Notes under the pieces: model-generated | The model's input: the letters and a program-made list of their open reading frames with translations, nothing else | What the model was told of the DNA's origin: nothing | Databases searched by the model: none | Program-made: the position numbers and the translations under genes | Assembly: GCF_914767665.1 (NCBI RefSeq) | Contig: NC_059507.1 | Location: forward strand, 18,540,718 to 18,604,717 | Length of the DNA stretch: 64,000 nt | Source: Harmonia axyridis | Taxonomy: Eukaryota > Arthropoda > Insecta > Coleoptera > Coccinellidae | Direction: 5' to 3' | Part shown: one piece after another, positions 45,525 through 54,813 of the stretch | Layout: the number at the start of each line of letters is the position of its first letter | Numbering within the stretch: the first letter of the stretch is position 1

Positions 45525-46180
45525 TCACTGTAATTAAAAATAGATGTTTATTTCATTCAAGCACTTTTCATTTTAATATGTAATTATTTATCATTAAATG
45601 GAGATTCAGGCGGTTAGATTCATAGGCATATAGCTTTTCATATTTTTCATATCTTACATTCATTTTGATTGTTATTGTAGGTTGTTAAGTTTCAGTTCTT
45701 TGAAATTTCAAATTTTTTAGAATTTAGCAATGAGGTGGAGAGGGGTAGCAGTCTGGAGGTGAGCGTTGTGGATCGGATAGGGCAGATAGGCAATTTTTTT
45801 GTTGGTGATAACAAACTCAATAAAGTCGCCGAAACTATCCGAGAAAAAAATATCTTAAGAGGGATGATTTTTGATAATTTAAAGGTGATTCTCTTGTGAA
45901 AATGTGTTGAAACCGTTGAAATTCATTAAATTAGAATGTGTATTATGTACTAAATTTGATGGAGAAAAATATGAACATAGATATTCATAGAAACATAAAA
46001 AGGAATTATCAGGCCCGTATGAAGTAAGTGTTAGAAATAGCAATTTTCTTCATCGATTATCTCGGGAACTATTCATTTGCCAGTGCTCTTATTGGATATA
46101 TAGCATGAAAACATCATAACGAATCACTATATGAAATATTATCAAAATTGGGGAGGGGGCGTTAAAGTAAAGATTAACCC
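45525..46180. other. Unassigned sequence
   Basis: AT-rich, no reading frame of note. May include the 3' end of the ORF1-bearing element. Confidence 0.4.
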
Positions 46181-46182
46181 AA

Positions 46183-46219
46183 ATTTCACAACAGACTGCA
46201 GTTCACGGTTGAGAAGGAG
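46183..46219 (+). pseudogene. Third PLE: short 5' piece at the BEL/Pao junction
   Basis: Reads FHNRLQFTVEKE, the PLE sequence that precedes the FLDM motif. The continuation is at 57205 after the BEL/Pao element, in the same frame once one AGGAG is discounted. Confidence 0.7.
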
Positions 46220-46897
46220 TGTTGGGGATTTATCAAGAAAGTTTTAATGGACTGTATTCAGAGTTAAATCTTATCCCAACACAGTAGGAAAACGAAAAGG
46301 ACAAGTGAAACCAAAGTAATAATAAAATAATATTCTTACCTAGTAGTGGGTGAACTTAAGTTATGGATCTTGCAGCAGTCCTCAGCTTCCAGAAGCAGAT
46401 TGATTGAGCTCAACAAACTGAACCAGAAGTGGTAGATCCTTTATGATTGACAAGCTGGAAAATTATTAATTCGACCCCACTTATCCTTAGGAATGTCACA
46501 GAGTACGCCACTGGTGACAACTTTATTTCTCAAACGGAGTCTTTTGATTTAATGTTTATGGAAGAGAAACACTGTATTTCTGATATACACAACTTCGATG
46601 GTCAGCGAACAATGCGTTGAAAATGCGATATTTTCCGAAATTTGTGTACGTAAATCAGAACAATAATTATTAATTATTTGGTAGCAGAATGGAAACAATC
46701 AAATCTTTCGTATAACACGTAAAGAATGATACTGACTGATGGAAATCACAACATGTGCGCTAAGCGGCAGAGATCACAGCTGTTTTAAAATTGCGATAAA
46801 TACCGCATTTAAATTCATACGAAATTTAATAACTGAAAATTGAAAAGTTTCGAGAAAATTGAACTGAAAAAAAAAGAACGTTCACTTGGCGTGAACA
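46220..46897 (-). repeat. BEL/Pao LTR, 3' copy
   Basis: 678 bp, aligning along its full length to 56528-57204 with a small number of substitutions. Confidence 0.9.
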
Positions 46898-46987
46898 TAA
46901 CCGCCCACCTAAAATTTACCTAATTTTACAGACAAACGACATACAAGAAGAAACAATGGAAACGATGAAATTAAATATCTTATTACC

Positions 46988-48372
46988 TTAAAGGTTGAGA
47001 GGCACCAATTTTGTCAGCGCTCTCGTATATTGACCAGTTGCGGTCTTAGCAGATGCTACACGAATTATACCATCAGGTCCTGGATATAATTTCAATATAC
47101 GCCCGATAGGCCAAGTGGCAGGACTTGATTCAACGCCCTTTACAAGGACTAAATCTCCTTCAGACGGACAAACATTTTCTGAATGCCACTTATTGCGTTG
47201 AAGCATGGTATGCAAATAGTCACTTGACCACTTTTTCCAAAACTGTTGGAATAATTTTTTATGTTGTTCCCAACGATTGAGAGGAGTTTTGAACTCGTCA
47301 TAGGATAACTCGGGACTAGATAAGAGGGGGGCACCTATCAGGAAATGTCCTGGAGTAAGAAAATCGACAGACTCAGAGGGGTCTGTAGATAATGGATATA
47401 TCGGTCTACTATTTAGTACAGCTTCAATACGAGCAAAAATTGTTGCCAATTCCTCAAATATACAGGCAGTTGTGCCCAACATTATGAAAAGAAGTCTTTT
47501 CGCCGACTTCACACCGGCCTCCCAGAGGCCACCGAAATGAGGAGCATATGGGGGGATGAATTTCCATTTAATAGATTTAGATACTAATTTTTCGGAAATA
47601 TCTGAATTATTTTGACCTAAAAAGTGACTAACTTCAGAAATATAACGCTCAGAACCTACAAAATTTTTACCGTTATCTGACCAAATCTCTTGGGGTAAAC
47701 CTCTTCTTGCAATAAATCTATCCAAGGTTGATAGAAATGCCTCTACATTGAGAGATGACACGAGTTCTAAATGAACTGCTTTAGTTGAAAAGCATACAAA
47801 TAAGGCAAGATATGCTTTCAACATAGTTGGTTTACGTGAATTATTTGACCGATAGGAAAATGGTCCGGCGAAATCCACACCTACTTTACTGAATGGTCGT
47901 GCGATATTCACTCTTTGTGACGGTAGAGGAGCCATTAAAGGTTGATAAGTAGCACCACGAAATCTAGTGCAAGTGATGCATTTTCTGATGCATTCTCGCA
48001 CCAAACTTCTGAGAGACAAAACCCAATAACTTTGCCGAATCAAACTCATAGTCGTGTTCGGACCTGAATGTAGAGAAACCAAATGAAAATGGTTGCAAAT
48101 TAATCGAGATAGTACACACTTTTTTGGAAGGAGGATAGGGTGCTTTGCATTCTCAGATAAACAAGAATACTGTAGCCTACCGCCCACCCTGATCAATCCC
48201 GCAGAGTCGATATAAGGACTCAAGTTTCGAAAAGATTTTTCAATTGATTTTTTCTGTGATAAACTCTGACTCAATTGATCAAAGTGGTGATTTTGAGTAA
48301 TCAAAATAATGGAATGTAGAGCTTCTTTGAGCTTAGCTTGTGAAAATGGACCAGACAAACGTGTTTTCGAGT
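46988..48372 (-). pseudogene. BEL/Pao integrase region
   Basis: Open frame of about 456 codons. Zinc-binding part: HFHLVSLHSGP and CITCTRF. Catalytic core: VDFAGPFSY with the first Asp, SDNGKNFVGS with the second, HFGGLWEAGVK with the Glu. The C-terminal part includes HFLIGAPL and EGDLVLVKG, then ends just before the LTR. Integrase joins the cDNA to the host chromosome. Linked to the RNase H part by a frameshift near 48372. Confidence 0.85.
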
Positions 48373-49533
48373 TCAGACAATTATAAGTGAATCTCCTAAC
48401 GTAAGCCTATTCAAACTTGAAAAGGTATCCAAAATATTTATAAATTGGTTAATTGTAGGTTTGGTTGCAATTGCAACATGAAGACTTGGTTTCAACTCAG
48501 GTAATAAGCAAGTTTCAATGTCAGAATTGACAAATGGTGTTGGCCAATTGATAACAGGCATCGACAGAAATTCAGAACCATGAAACCAAAACCTTTGAAT
48601 TTCCGGGTTCATGAACTGTTGAGGGGTGAGACCTCGTGAAGGCAAATCGGCGGGGTTGGAATCCGTTTGGATATGATGCCATGAAGCACCCGGAACATAA
48701 TCGTTTATTGCGACTACTCGATTTGCAACAAACGTTTTGAGCCTATGAGGCGGGGTTTTTATCCATGAAAGGACAATTTGAGAATCGGAAAATAAACGAA
48801 CATCAGAAATTGGCACTGGAAATACATTTTCCAAAATAACCTTGACCAGTTTGGTCAACAAGACTGCAGCAGATAGTTCCAGTCGAGGAATAGACAAAGT
48901 TTTTAATGGAGCCACTTTGGTTTTTGCAAACCAAAGATGGGCGTATATGTGATTCTTGAATTTTACGGATATGTATATAGTGGCTACGTAAGCTTTCTCG
49001 GAAGCATCACAAAATCCCGCTAATATAACGCTACTTTCAGGAGCAGAAATAATAGACCGTGGAATTTTAATATTTGATAGCAACTGAATTTCATTCACTA
49101 TTCTCGACCAGTCACCATGACAAGCATCTGACAAGGGGTCATCCCAATCATGTTTTTCCGACCATAATTTTTGTATTAAAAACTTCATTGAAATTACAAT
49201 AGGTGATAAAAAGCCAACTGGATCGAATATACGTGCAATGTAGGATAAAATTGAACATTCACTTGGTTTTTCATTGAATTCATTTACATTAAAAACGAAA
49301 GAATCTATTGCTGGAATCCAACTCAAACCCAAAATTTTTATTTCCTGCTATCATCGTTAAAATCTAACTTAGCCTCAATATGATCAGGGGGCAGGTCATT
49401 CAAAATATCGAGACAGTTGCTCGAAAACTTTTTCAAAGAAAATCCGCCTTTCTTCAACATTTCCTGAAGCTCATCACGCAGTTCGATAGCTTCCTGAACA
49501 TTAAAGGCACCGGTTAAAATGTCATCTACATAT
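48373..49533 (-). pseudogene. BEL/Pao RT end and RNase H
   Basis: From 49533: QYVDDILTG, the catalytic pair of RT, at the very edge of the inserted LTR. A frameshift near 49337 leads to LSWIPAIDSF, then RNase H: LAGFCDASEKAYVA, IPRLELSAAVLL, LFSDSQIVLSWI, ADLPSRGL. Residues before QYVDD in the frame that runs up to 49613 are read from the inserted LTR and do not belong to pol. About 45-50 codons of RT between this point and 52765 are missing when compared with the copy at 22867-25910. Confidence 0.85.
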
Positions 49534-49865
49534 TGTAACGAATTCGCAAGCCCTACGCCACTGCCTCTTTCTAGAAGGTACCGGAAGCACCGAGAACTGG
49601 ATAGAAAGATCAAGACGCTTCTAGAGAGAGATGCGAGCGGTATATAACCAATCGAAGCCGCAGAGCAGGGCAGTGCGACAGAAGCGGCGGTCAGTGCCGT
49701 ACACTCAATTAGATATAAGTTGTAGAAATAAATTAATGTAATAGTGAAAATAAATTAGTGTAATAGTTTAAATAAATCATCTGTAAATAGTTATTTATAG
49801 TTGTGTACCTGAAATAAATTAGTGTTAGCCAGAAGTACCGATTTAATTAACCGAAAAACGTTACA
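49534..49865 (+). repeat. 5' LTR of the spectrin-bearing element
   Basis: 332 bp with 7-bp perfect terminal inverted repeats. TATATAA at 49641-49647 lies about 30 bp upstream of a CAGTG at 49671 that could be the start site. AATAAA at about 49727. The layout is a normal U3-R-U5. The end of the spectrin ORF, as found in the 3' copy, maps to the first ~114 bp. Confidence 0.85.
49641..49675 (+). promoter_or_regulatory. LTR TATA box and probable start site
   Basis: TATATAA followed 30 bp later by GCAGTG, an initiator-like sequence. Also present in the 3' LTR at about 52577. Confidence 0.5.
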
Positions 49866-49867
49866 AT

Positions 49868-49886
49868 TGGTGTCAGGTGTGGGGTT
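49868..49886 (+). promoter_or_regulatory. Primer-binding site of the spectrin-bearing element
   Basis: TGGTGTCAGGTGTGGGG two bases after the LTR. It starts with TGG, complementary to a tRNA CCA end, as in retroelements. The tRNA was not identified. Confidence 0.65.
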
Positions 49887-50054
49887 CGCGTGTGTTTTCG
49901 AACCGAGAGTTAATTAAATCGTGAACATTTCTGTGGATATTATCGTGGACATTTTTTTAGGGGACATTCTCGTCAAAATTTCTTTGGACAGTAGTGTGAA
50001 AATTTTTGTGATCATATTTTTGAATGCCATTTACGAGACTCGCAGTCAAGGAAA

Positions 50055-52583
50055 ATGGATCAGACAACCTTGGATTGCTGTAAGCAAGCTTTTGAACAAC
50101 TGACCAAGCAAGTGCAGGACTTTAAAACAGAAATAAAGGAAAGCATCAAATCGTTGAGAAATGAAACGGAGGATAATTGTAGAAGAATGATAGATAACAC
50201 GAAAAGGTTAGAGAATACTAGGAATGAGGTTGAATCGAAGAAACCGGAGGATCATGAAAGGAACCAGAATAATCAGGAAGTGTCAAAAATGATGGATACT
50301 ACACCAGATAGGAAAAAAGAACGTTTGCAAATGACGGAAGCCAGAAGACTGAAACTGAAAGAATACAGGGCCTTTCAGGAATTCCTGAAGAATGTTTGCA
50401 GCGTGGAGATCTGGTTGAAACAAAAGCTTCAGATAGCGGCAGATGAGAGCTATAGGGAACCTCATAACCTGGAAAGTGAAATCAAGAAGCATTCTACATT
50501 TGAGGCAGAGGTTATGGACAGCGATGAAAGAGTGCAAAGCGTAATAAACGAGGGACAAGTGTTACTACATTCGAATCACTATGCCAAAGATGAAATAGTC
50601 ATAAGGCTGGAAGAAATCAAAGAGGATTGGAAGAGACTGTTGGAACTCAAGCAGATCAAACGGGAAAAGCTGAACGAGGCATATCAAGCACTGCTCTTCA
50701 GGAGGTCCGTCGAAGAGTTTGAGGTTTGGCTAGGTGAAGTCGAGATTCAAGTTAGTAACGATTTCGGAAACGGCTTGGCTTCAGACAACAACATCCTAAG
50801 ATGTCACCCCGCTTTGGAAAATGACTACCAACAGCGCCTAGAGAACAACGAGAGCATCAACGAGATAGACAGAGAGGTACAGTGGTTGAGCGACAGGAAA
50901 TCGCTGGCAGCGTCGTTGGACCTGGGTATCAGTCTTACCGTGGTCCAGAGCTTACAGAAAAAGTATCGGATGCTGGAGGTCGAGCTGAACTCGAGGGAAC
51001 ACATCGTGAAAAGTTTGATGGATAGGGCTGTCAACATGATGAGATCCGGTCATGAGTTCTCCAATGATATTAGTGAGAAGGTGAAGGAATTGGAGAATCG
51101 ATTTGTGATAGTGAGGGATATGGCCAGTCGGAAGATGTTGAGGTTGCAAGATGCCCTGGAATCGGGAAAGTTTTACGAGGAGAGTTCAGAAGCTGAGGCC
51201 TGGATTGATGACAAGTTGTCGGCGTTGGCAACAAGTGAGGTTGGTAGAGATGAGATTTCCATTCAGATGTTGCAGGGAGAGCTGAGTATAATAACTGCTG
51301 AAGTTGAAGCTTACCAGGAAGCGATCGATGAATTATCTCAGAGGTGTAGTAATCTTGTTAAAAGAGAGCACTACGATGCAGATAACATCAAGAAAAGAGA
51401 GGAAGAAATAGTGCAAGAGTTCAAGAAGTTACGTCAGCTAGTGGCTCAAAGGGAAGTTTTCCTCTCTGAAGCGTTCCAGTATTTCGGGTTCCTCCAAGAG
51501 TGCACCAAGCTCCAAGAATGGATCAAAGACCAGATGACCAATTCCAAAATTGAAAAGCATGGAGTTGATGTCGAGCATGTGGAACCTCTAATTCATGCCT
51601 TCGATACTTTTTACGCTAGTTTAATGAATAGCGAGGCAAGGCTCCAATCATGTTTAATCAGTGGAAATGCTCTGATAGAAGCTAAATGCAGATATAGCGC
51701 CAAGATCCAGGAGAAGATGATTGAGGTCCAGACTCAATGGAAGGATCTTTTGGAGCTGGTAAACGGTCTGAATGAACTCTTGGTCGGAGCAAAACAGGTG
51801 TATATGTTCGATAGAAGAGCTGAAGAAATAATCTCTTGGATAAGCGAGAAAGAGGTTGACTTATGCTACGATACCAATAGTCAAGACTCGGAAAGTAACC
51901 AAGATTTGCTCAGAAAACCTCAGACTTTCGAAGGCGAGTTGGAAATGATCGAGGACAAGGCGAACTTTAGAGAGCAAGAAGCCAAGAAACTTGTCGAGGA
52001 ATTCCCAGAAACCAATGAGCACATTGACAGCAAGAGGGAAGATACGCTGGAAGCTTACAAATATCTTGCTTTGTGCGCAGAGAGGAAGAAATATAATTTG
52101 CAGCAGGTGGAACCATCCCGAGGTTATATTAACCAAGACATTGCCGAGAAGTTCAAAATCCTGGAGCTTGGATTAGGGACTTGGAAGAAGCGGAAGGATA
52201 TCTGCGATCAGAACCTGGACGTTCAGTTAATCAAGAAGGAGGTGTCCGTATTCGTGAATTGGCTGATAACGAGGGACGACGCTCTCAAGGAAGAGAAACT
52301 GGAAGATCTGATCGGGAGGTATTGCGACTTTGAGGAGAGGATCAAAGTTCAAGAGAAGACTGTTAGGTGCTATTTCTGTGAACAAGGAAATTGCAGAAAC
52401 GGAGAATCCTGTAGATTTAGTCACCGCGCCGGATATGTTCAGGGACTGAACATCCTAGGAAGGGGGCAGTGTAACGAATTCGCAAGGCCTACGCCACTGC
52501 CTCTTTCTAAAAGGTACCGGAAGCACCGCGAACTGGATAGAAAGATCAAGACGCTTCTAGAGAGAGATGCGAGCGGTATATAA
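50055..52583 (+). CDS. Spectrin-repeat protein with C-terminal CCCH zinc finger
   Basis: 842 codons without a stop or intron. Residues 1-100: charged helical region with no spectrin pattern, perhaps gag-derived. Residues about 104-760: successive spectrin-type three-helix repeats, recognisable by Trp at the repeat position (VEIWLKQKLQ, FEVWLGEVE, AEAWIDDKLSAL, LQEWIKDQM, IISWISEKE) and the HY-type helix ends (HYAKDEIVIRLEEIKEDW). Residues 772-790: a CCCH finger, C-X7-C-X5-C-X3-H (CYFCEQGNCRNGESCRFSH). The last ~40 residues read into the 3' LTR. Spectrin crosslinks actin under membranes; no actin-binding or EF-hand domain is present. What the protein does in this element is unknown. Whether it derives from alpha, beta or beta-heavy spectrin I cannot tell. 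Confidence 0.85.
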   Translation: MDQTTLDCCKQAFEQLTKQVQDFKTEIKESIKSLRNETEDNCRRMIDNTKRLENTRNEVESKKPEDHERNQNNQEVSKMMDTTPDRKKERLQMTEARRLKLKEYRAFQEFLKNVCSVEIWLKQKLQIAADESYREPHNLESEIKKHSTFEAEVMDSDERVQSVINEGQVLLHSNHYAKDEIVIRLEEIKEDWKRLLELKQIKREKLNEAYQALLFRRSVEEFEVWLGEVEIQVSNDFGNGLASDNNILRCHPALENDYQQRLENNESINEIDREVQWLSDRKSLAASLDLGISLTVVQSLQKKYRMLEVELNSREHIVKSLMDRAVNMMRSGHEFSNDISEKVKELENRFVIVRDMASRKMLRLQDALESGKFYEESSEAEAWIDDKLSALATSEVGRDEISIQMLQGELSIITAEVEAYQEAIDELSQRCSNLVKREHYDADNIKKREEEIVQEFKKLRQLVAQREVFLSEAFQYFGFLQECTKLQEWIKDQMTNSKIEKHGVDVEHVEPLIHAFDTFYASLMNSEARLQSCLISGNALIEAKCRYSAKIQEKMIEVQTQWKDLLELVNGLNELLVGAKQVYMFDRRAEEIISWISEKEVDLCYDTNSQDSESNQDLLRKPQTFEGELEMIEDKANFREQEAKKLVEEFPETNEHIDSKREDTLEAYKYLALCAERKKYNLQQVEPSRGYINQDIAEKFKILELGLGTWKKRKDICDQNLDVQLIKKEVSVFVNWLITRDDALKEEKLEDLIGRYCDFEERIKVQEKTVRCYFCEQGNCRNGESCRFSHRAGYVQGLNILGRGQCNEFARPTPLPLSKRYRKHRELDRKIKTLLERDASGI
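52457..52469 (+). promoter_or_regulatory. Polypurine tract of the spectrin-bearing element
   Basis: AGGAAGGGGGCAG (one C) directly before the 3' LTR, the usual plus-strand primer position. It lies inside the ORF. Confidence 0.65.
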
Positions 52584-52764
52584 CCAATCGAAGCCGCAGA
52601 GCAGGGCAGAGCGACAGAAGCCGCGGTCAGTGCCGTACACTCAATTAGATATAAGTTGTAGAAATAAATTAATGTAGTAGTGAAAATAAATTAGTGTAAT
52701 AGTTTAAATAAATCATCTGTAAATAGTTATTTATAGTTGTGTACCTGAAATAAATTAGTGTTAG
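52470..52764 (+). repeat. 3' LTR of the spectrin-bearing element, truncated
   Basis: Matches 49534-49828, then stops at GTGTTAG and continues as BEL/Pao sequence. The terminal CGTTACA is missing. Confidence 0.85.
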
Positions 52765-53578
52765 GCTGATCTGGGGATGAACGCCAATATATATGTTGAA
52801 ATTTGCGGTCTAAAGGACATACTAGAATTTGTCTGTACATTTTCTCTATTTCTGCACAAATTACTATAGGATACATTCTGAATGAAAGCAAAATTATTTG
52901 AATATCTTTCTGTAATTTGGGACCTCCCAACAACATATTATTCAACGATTTACCCAAACTATGTAAATCTGAGGCGTTAAATACAACTCGCAGCTTCGTG
53001 GTTGAGCTAGAGTCTTTACGAACAACATGATGCGGTATCACATAACTATTGGAAGTTTTGGCACGTGACATATGATTCAATTTCAAATATTCTGACATAA
53101 AGTCGTTATATAAATTCAAGGAAGCTTCGTCTTTCATCAATCGATTTTCGAGAGAGAAGTAAGATTTCAATGATCTTTTTGAATTAAAAGAAAGCACTGG
53201 ATTTGGATTATCCAACTTGAATGGTAATTACACTACACAGCGACCACTTTCGTCACGAAAATGAGTAGATACGAAATGTTTTTCCACGTAATCCTCTACA
53301 GGATCTATAATATTAGTTTCTCCAACTTCTTCCAACGACCAAAATTTTTGCATCTGTTCGCTGAGATCAGATTGAGTCAAAAGTACAGACTTCTTAGAGG
53401 AACACATTTCATTTATGGGACCTATGATTGTCCAACCGAAAAATGTATTTACGGCAGTAGGATATCCAGGAGACGAAATACGACCGTCACTTTCAAAAAC
53501 GATAGAATAAGTATCAGCACCTAGGAGAATATCTATGGGTTGAGAAATATGAAATGTTTCGTCAGCCAAATTCAAGTG
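52765..53578 (-). pseudogene. BEL/Pao pol: protease-RT linker and first half of RT
   Basis: 53575-53228 and 53215-52765 share one frame with an in-frame TAA near 53228. Contains PIDILLGADTY and FGWTIIGP of the region after protease. Then KSYFSLENRL, SYVIPHHVVRKDSSSTTKLRVVF (as in the other BEL/Pao copy), ICAEIEKMYRQI in the palm, and IYWRSSPDQP at the edge of the deletion. Catalytic YVDD is on the far side of the inserted LTR element. Confidence 0.8.
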
Positions 53579-53586
53579 CTCGAAAT

Positions 53587-54555
53587 TAGGGATGTGTCGT
53601 TCACGAACGAACGGATCAAAAGACCCGGGTCTTCAAAACGAATGGTTCGATCGGGTCGTCTCGCTGAAAATGATTCGTTCGTTCGAACCGATCCAGATGA
53701 GTCAAACTTTCACGTTCAGTTCATTCAATCTGTGGATCTTTTAGGTCCCAAAGATCGAAAGATCCATGGAATGGTTCGTTATTCTAGTCTAGGTAGACTA
53801 TTTCGGATGGGTTGACCGCAAAGAAACATCTGGTAGTAATAAAATACATCAATTTCGCAGATGAACCATCGGCTCGGCAGTCGGCACCCGGTTTTGAACA
53901 AAAATGATAGATAGTAACTGTCTGTAATGGCTCCCTCTCATGATTATTACCAATTATGATATCTTGAAAATGTGTTAATGTATATTGTTTATTATTTTTC
54001 GATAAAAATTTTTCAGAAACATGAATGTAGGTTTAGTTAAAACTATACATTCATGATTTATTAGTAGCTAAAACCTCGAATAGTCCGCAATCATTCAATT
54101 TGAACGAGACATAAATTGGTTTATGAAATTTTTTCATAATCATTACATGGATCAGATCTCAACTCAATTAACTCAATTCATTATATTCGGCCAATTCGGT
54201 AACTTATAACTTCTTGATAATGGATTATCTCCTTTATGTTTATTATCATGTCTCGAATATATCATTATCACGAATTCTCGATCCTATTAAAAACATACCG
54301 ATCCACAAATACAAAGGTGATCTTAACTTAACAAAAACATTCTTAACCTTAACTTGACCAGGTAAAGAAAAGAAGGAACGAAAGAACCAGATTTACGGAT
54401 CTTTGAATCATGCGCAAATCGTGCATGGTTCGATCTGAGCTAGTGAGCTGAAAAGAACCATTGGGTCAATTGAACGGGTCTTTTGAACCGGGTCGTCAGA
54501 GCTATTGATCTGGTTCGACCCGGGTCGTCGAAATTGAACGAACCACACATCCCTA
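53587..54555. mobile_element. Non-autonomous hAT-type element with CTCGAAAT TSD
   Basis: Exact 8-bp duplications at 53579-53586 and 54556-54563. The ends are TAGGGATGTG and CACATCCCTA inverted repeats. Inside both ends, repeated words such as CGAACG, GGTTCGA and GGGTCGTC could be transposase-binding subterminal motifs. No reading frame for a transposase in 969 bp. It splits the BEL/Pao pol frame just after protease. Confidence 0.88.
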
Positions 54556-54563
54556 CTCGAAAT

Positions 54564-54813
54564 GTTTAATTATTTCCTGTGACAAAGGTGCAGAAGGTAT
54601 ATTGTTGGTAATTTCAGGTAACACAACAGCGTGTACTTGTAAGTACTCCAATCCCGTTCTGGGATACAACTTGCAATCTATTAAACCTAATGGTTGCGCA
54701 TTGGTCTGACCAATACCAGAAATAGACATATTGATTGAATTAATTTTTAAACCCAATTTTTTCACTAGTTTCTGACTGATAGCAGAAATTTGAGACCCTG
54801 GATCTAACACAGC
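54564..54813 (-). pseudogene. BEL/Pao protease
   Basis: Minus strand: LDPGSQISAIS (aspartic protease site, DPGS for the usual DSGS), ISGIGQTNAQPLG, VVLPEITNNIP. In one frame with gag upstream, separated by a TGA at about 54814. It continues across the hAT-type insertion at 53578. Confidence 0.8.

Larger units (their letters stand above)
49534..52764 (+). mobile_element. LTR retroelement carrying a captured spectrin-like gene
   Basis: 5' LTR 49534-49865 with TGTAACG...CGTTACA ends. A primer-binding site follows at once, then one long ORF, a purine-rich tract (52457-52469) and a 3' LTR from 52470 that again starts TGTAACG. The 3' LTR lacks its last 37 bp, and adjoining BEL/Pao RT sequence is lost too, so one deletion took the right edge and the target duplication. 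No gag-pol enzymes are present. The shared 295 bp of the LTRs differ at about six positions by eye, suggesting modest age. Movement would need enzymes from another LTR element. Confidence 0.85.

Noticed and set aside
49534..49613. Apparent N-terminus of the BEL/Pao RT fragment (LERGSGVGLAN...)
   Set aside because: It is read through the inserted LTR in antisense and does not belong to pol.
50055..52583. Spectrin ORF as a normal host gene at this place
   Set aside because: LTRs, primer site and purine tract flank it exactly, it lies inside a BEL/Pao reading frame, and it has no introns.
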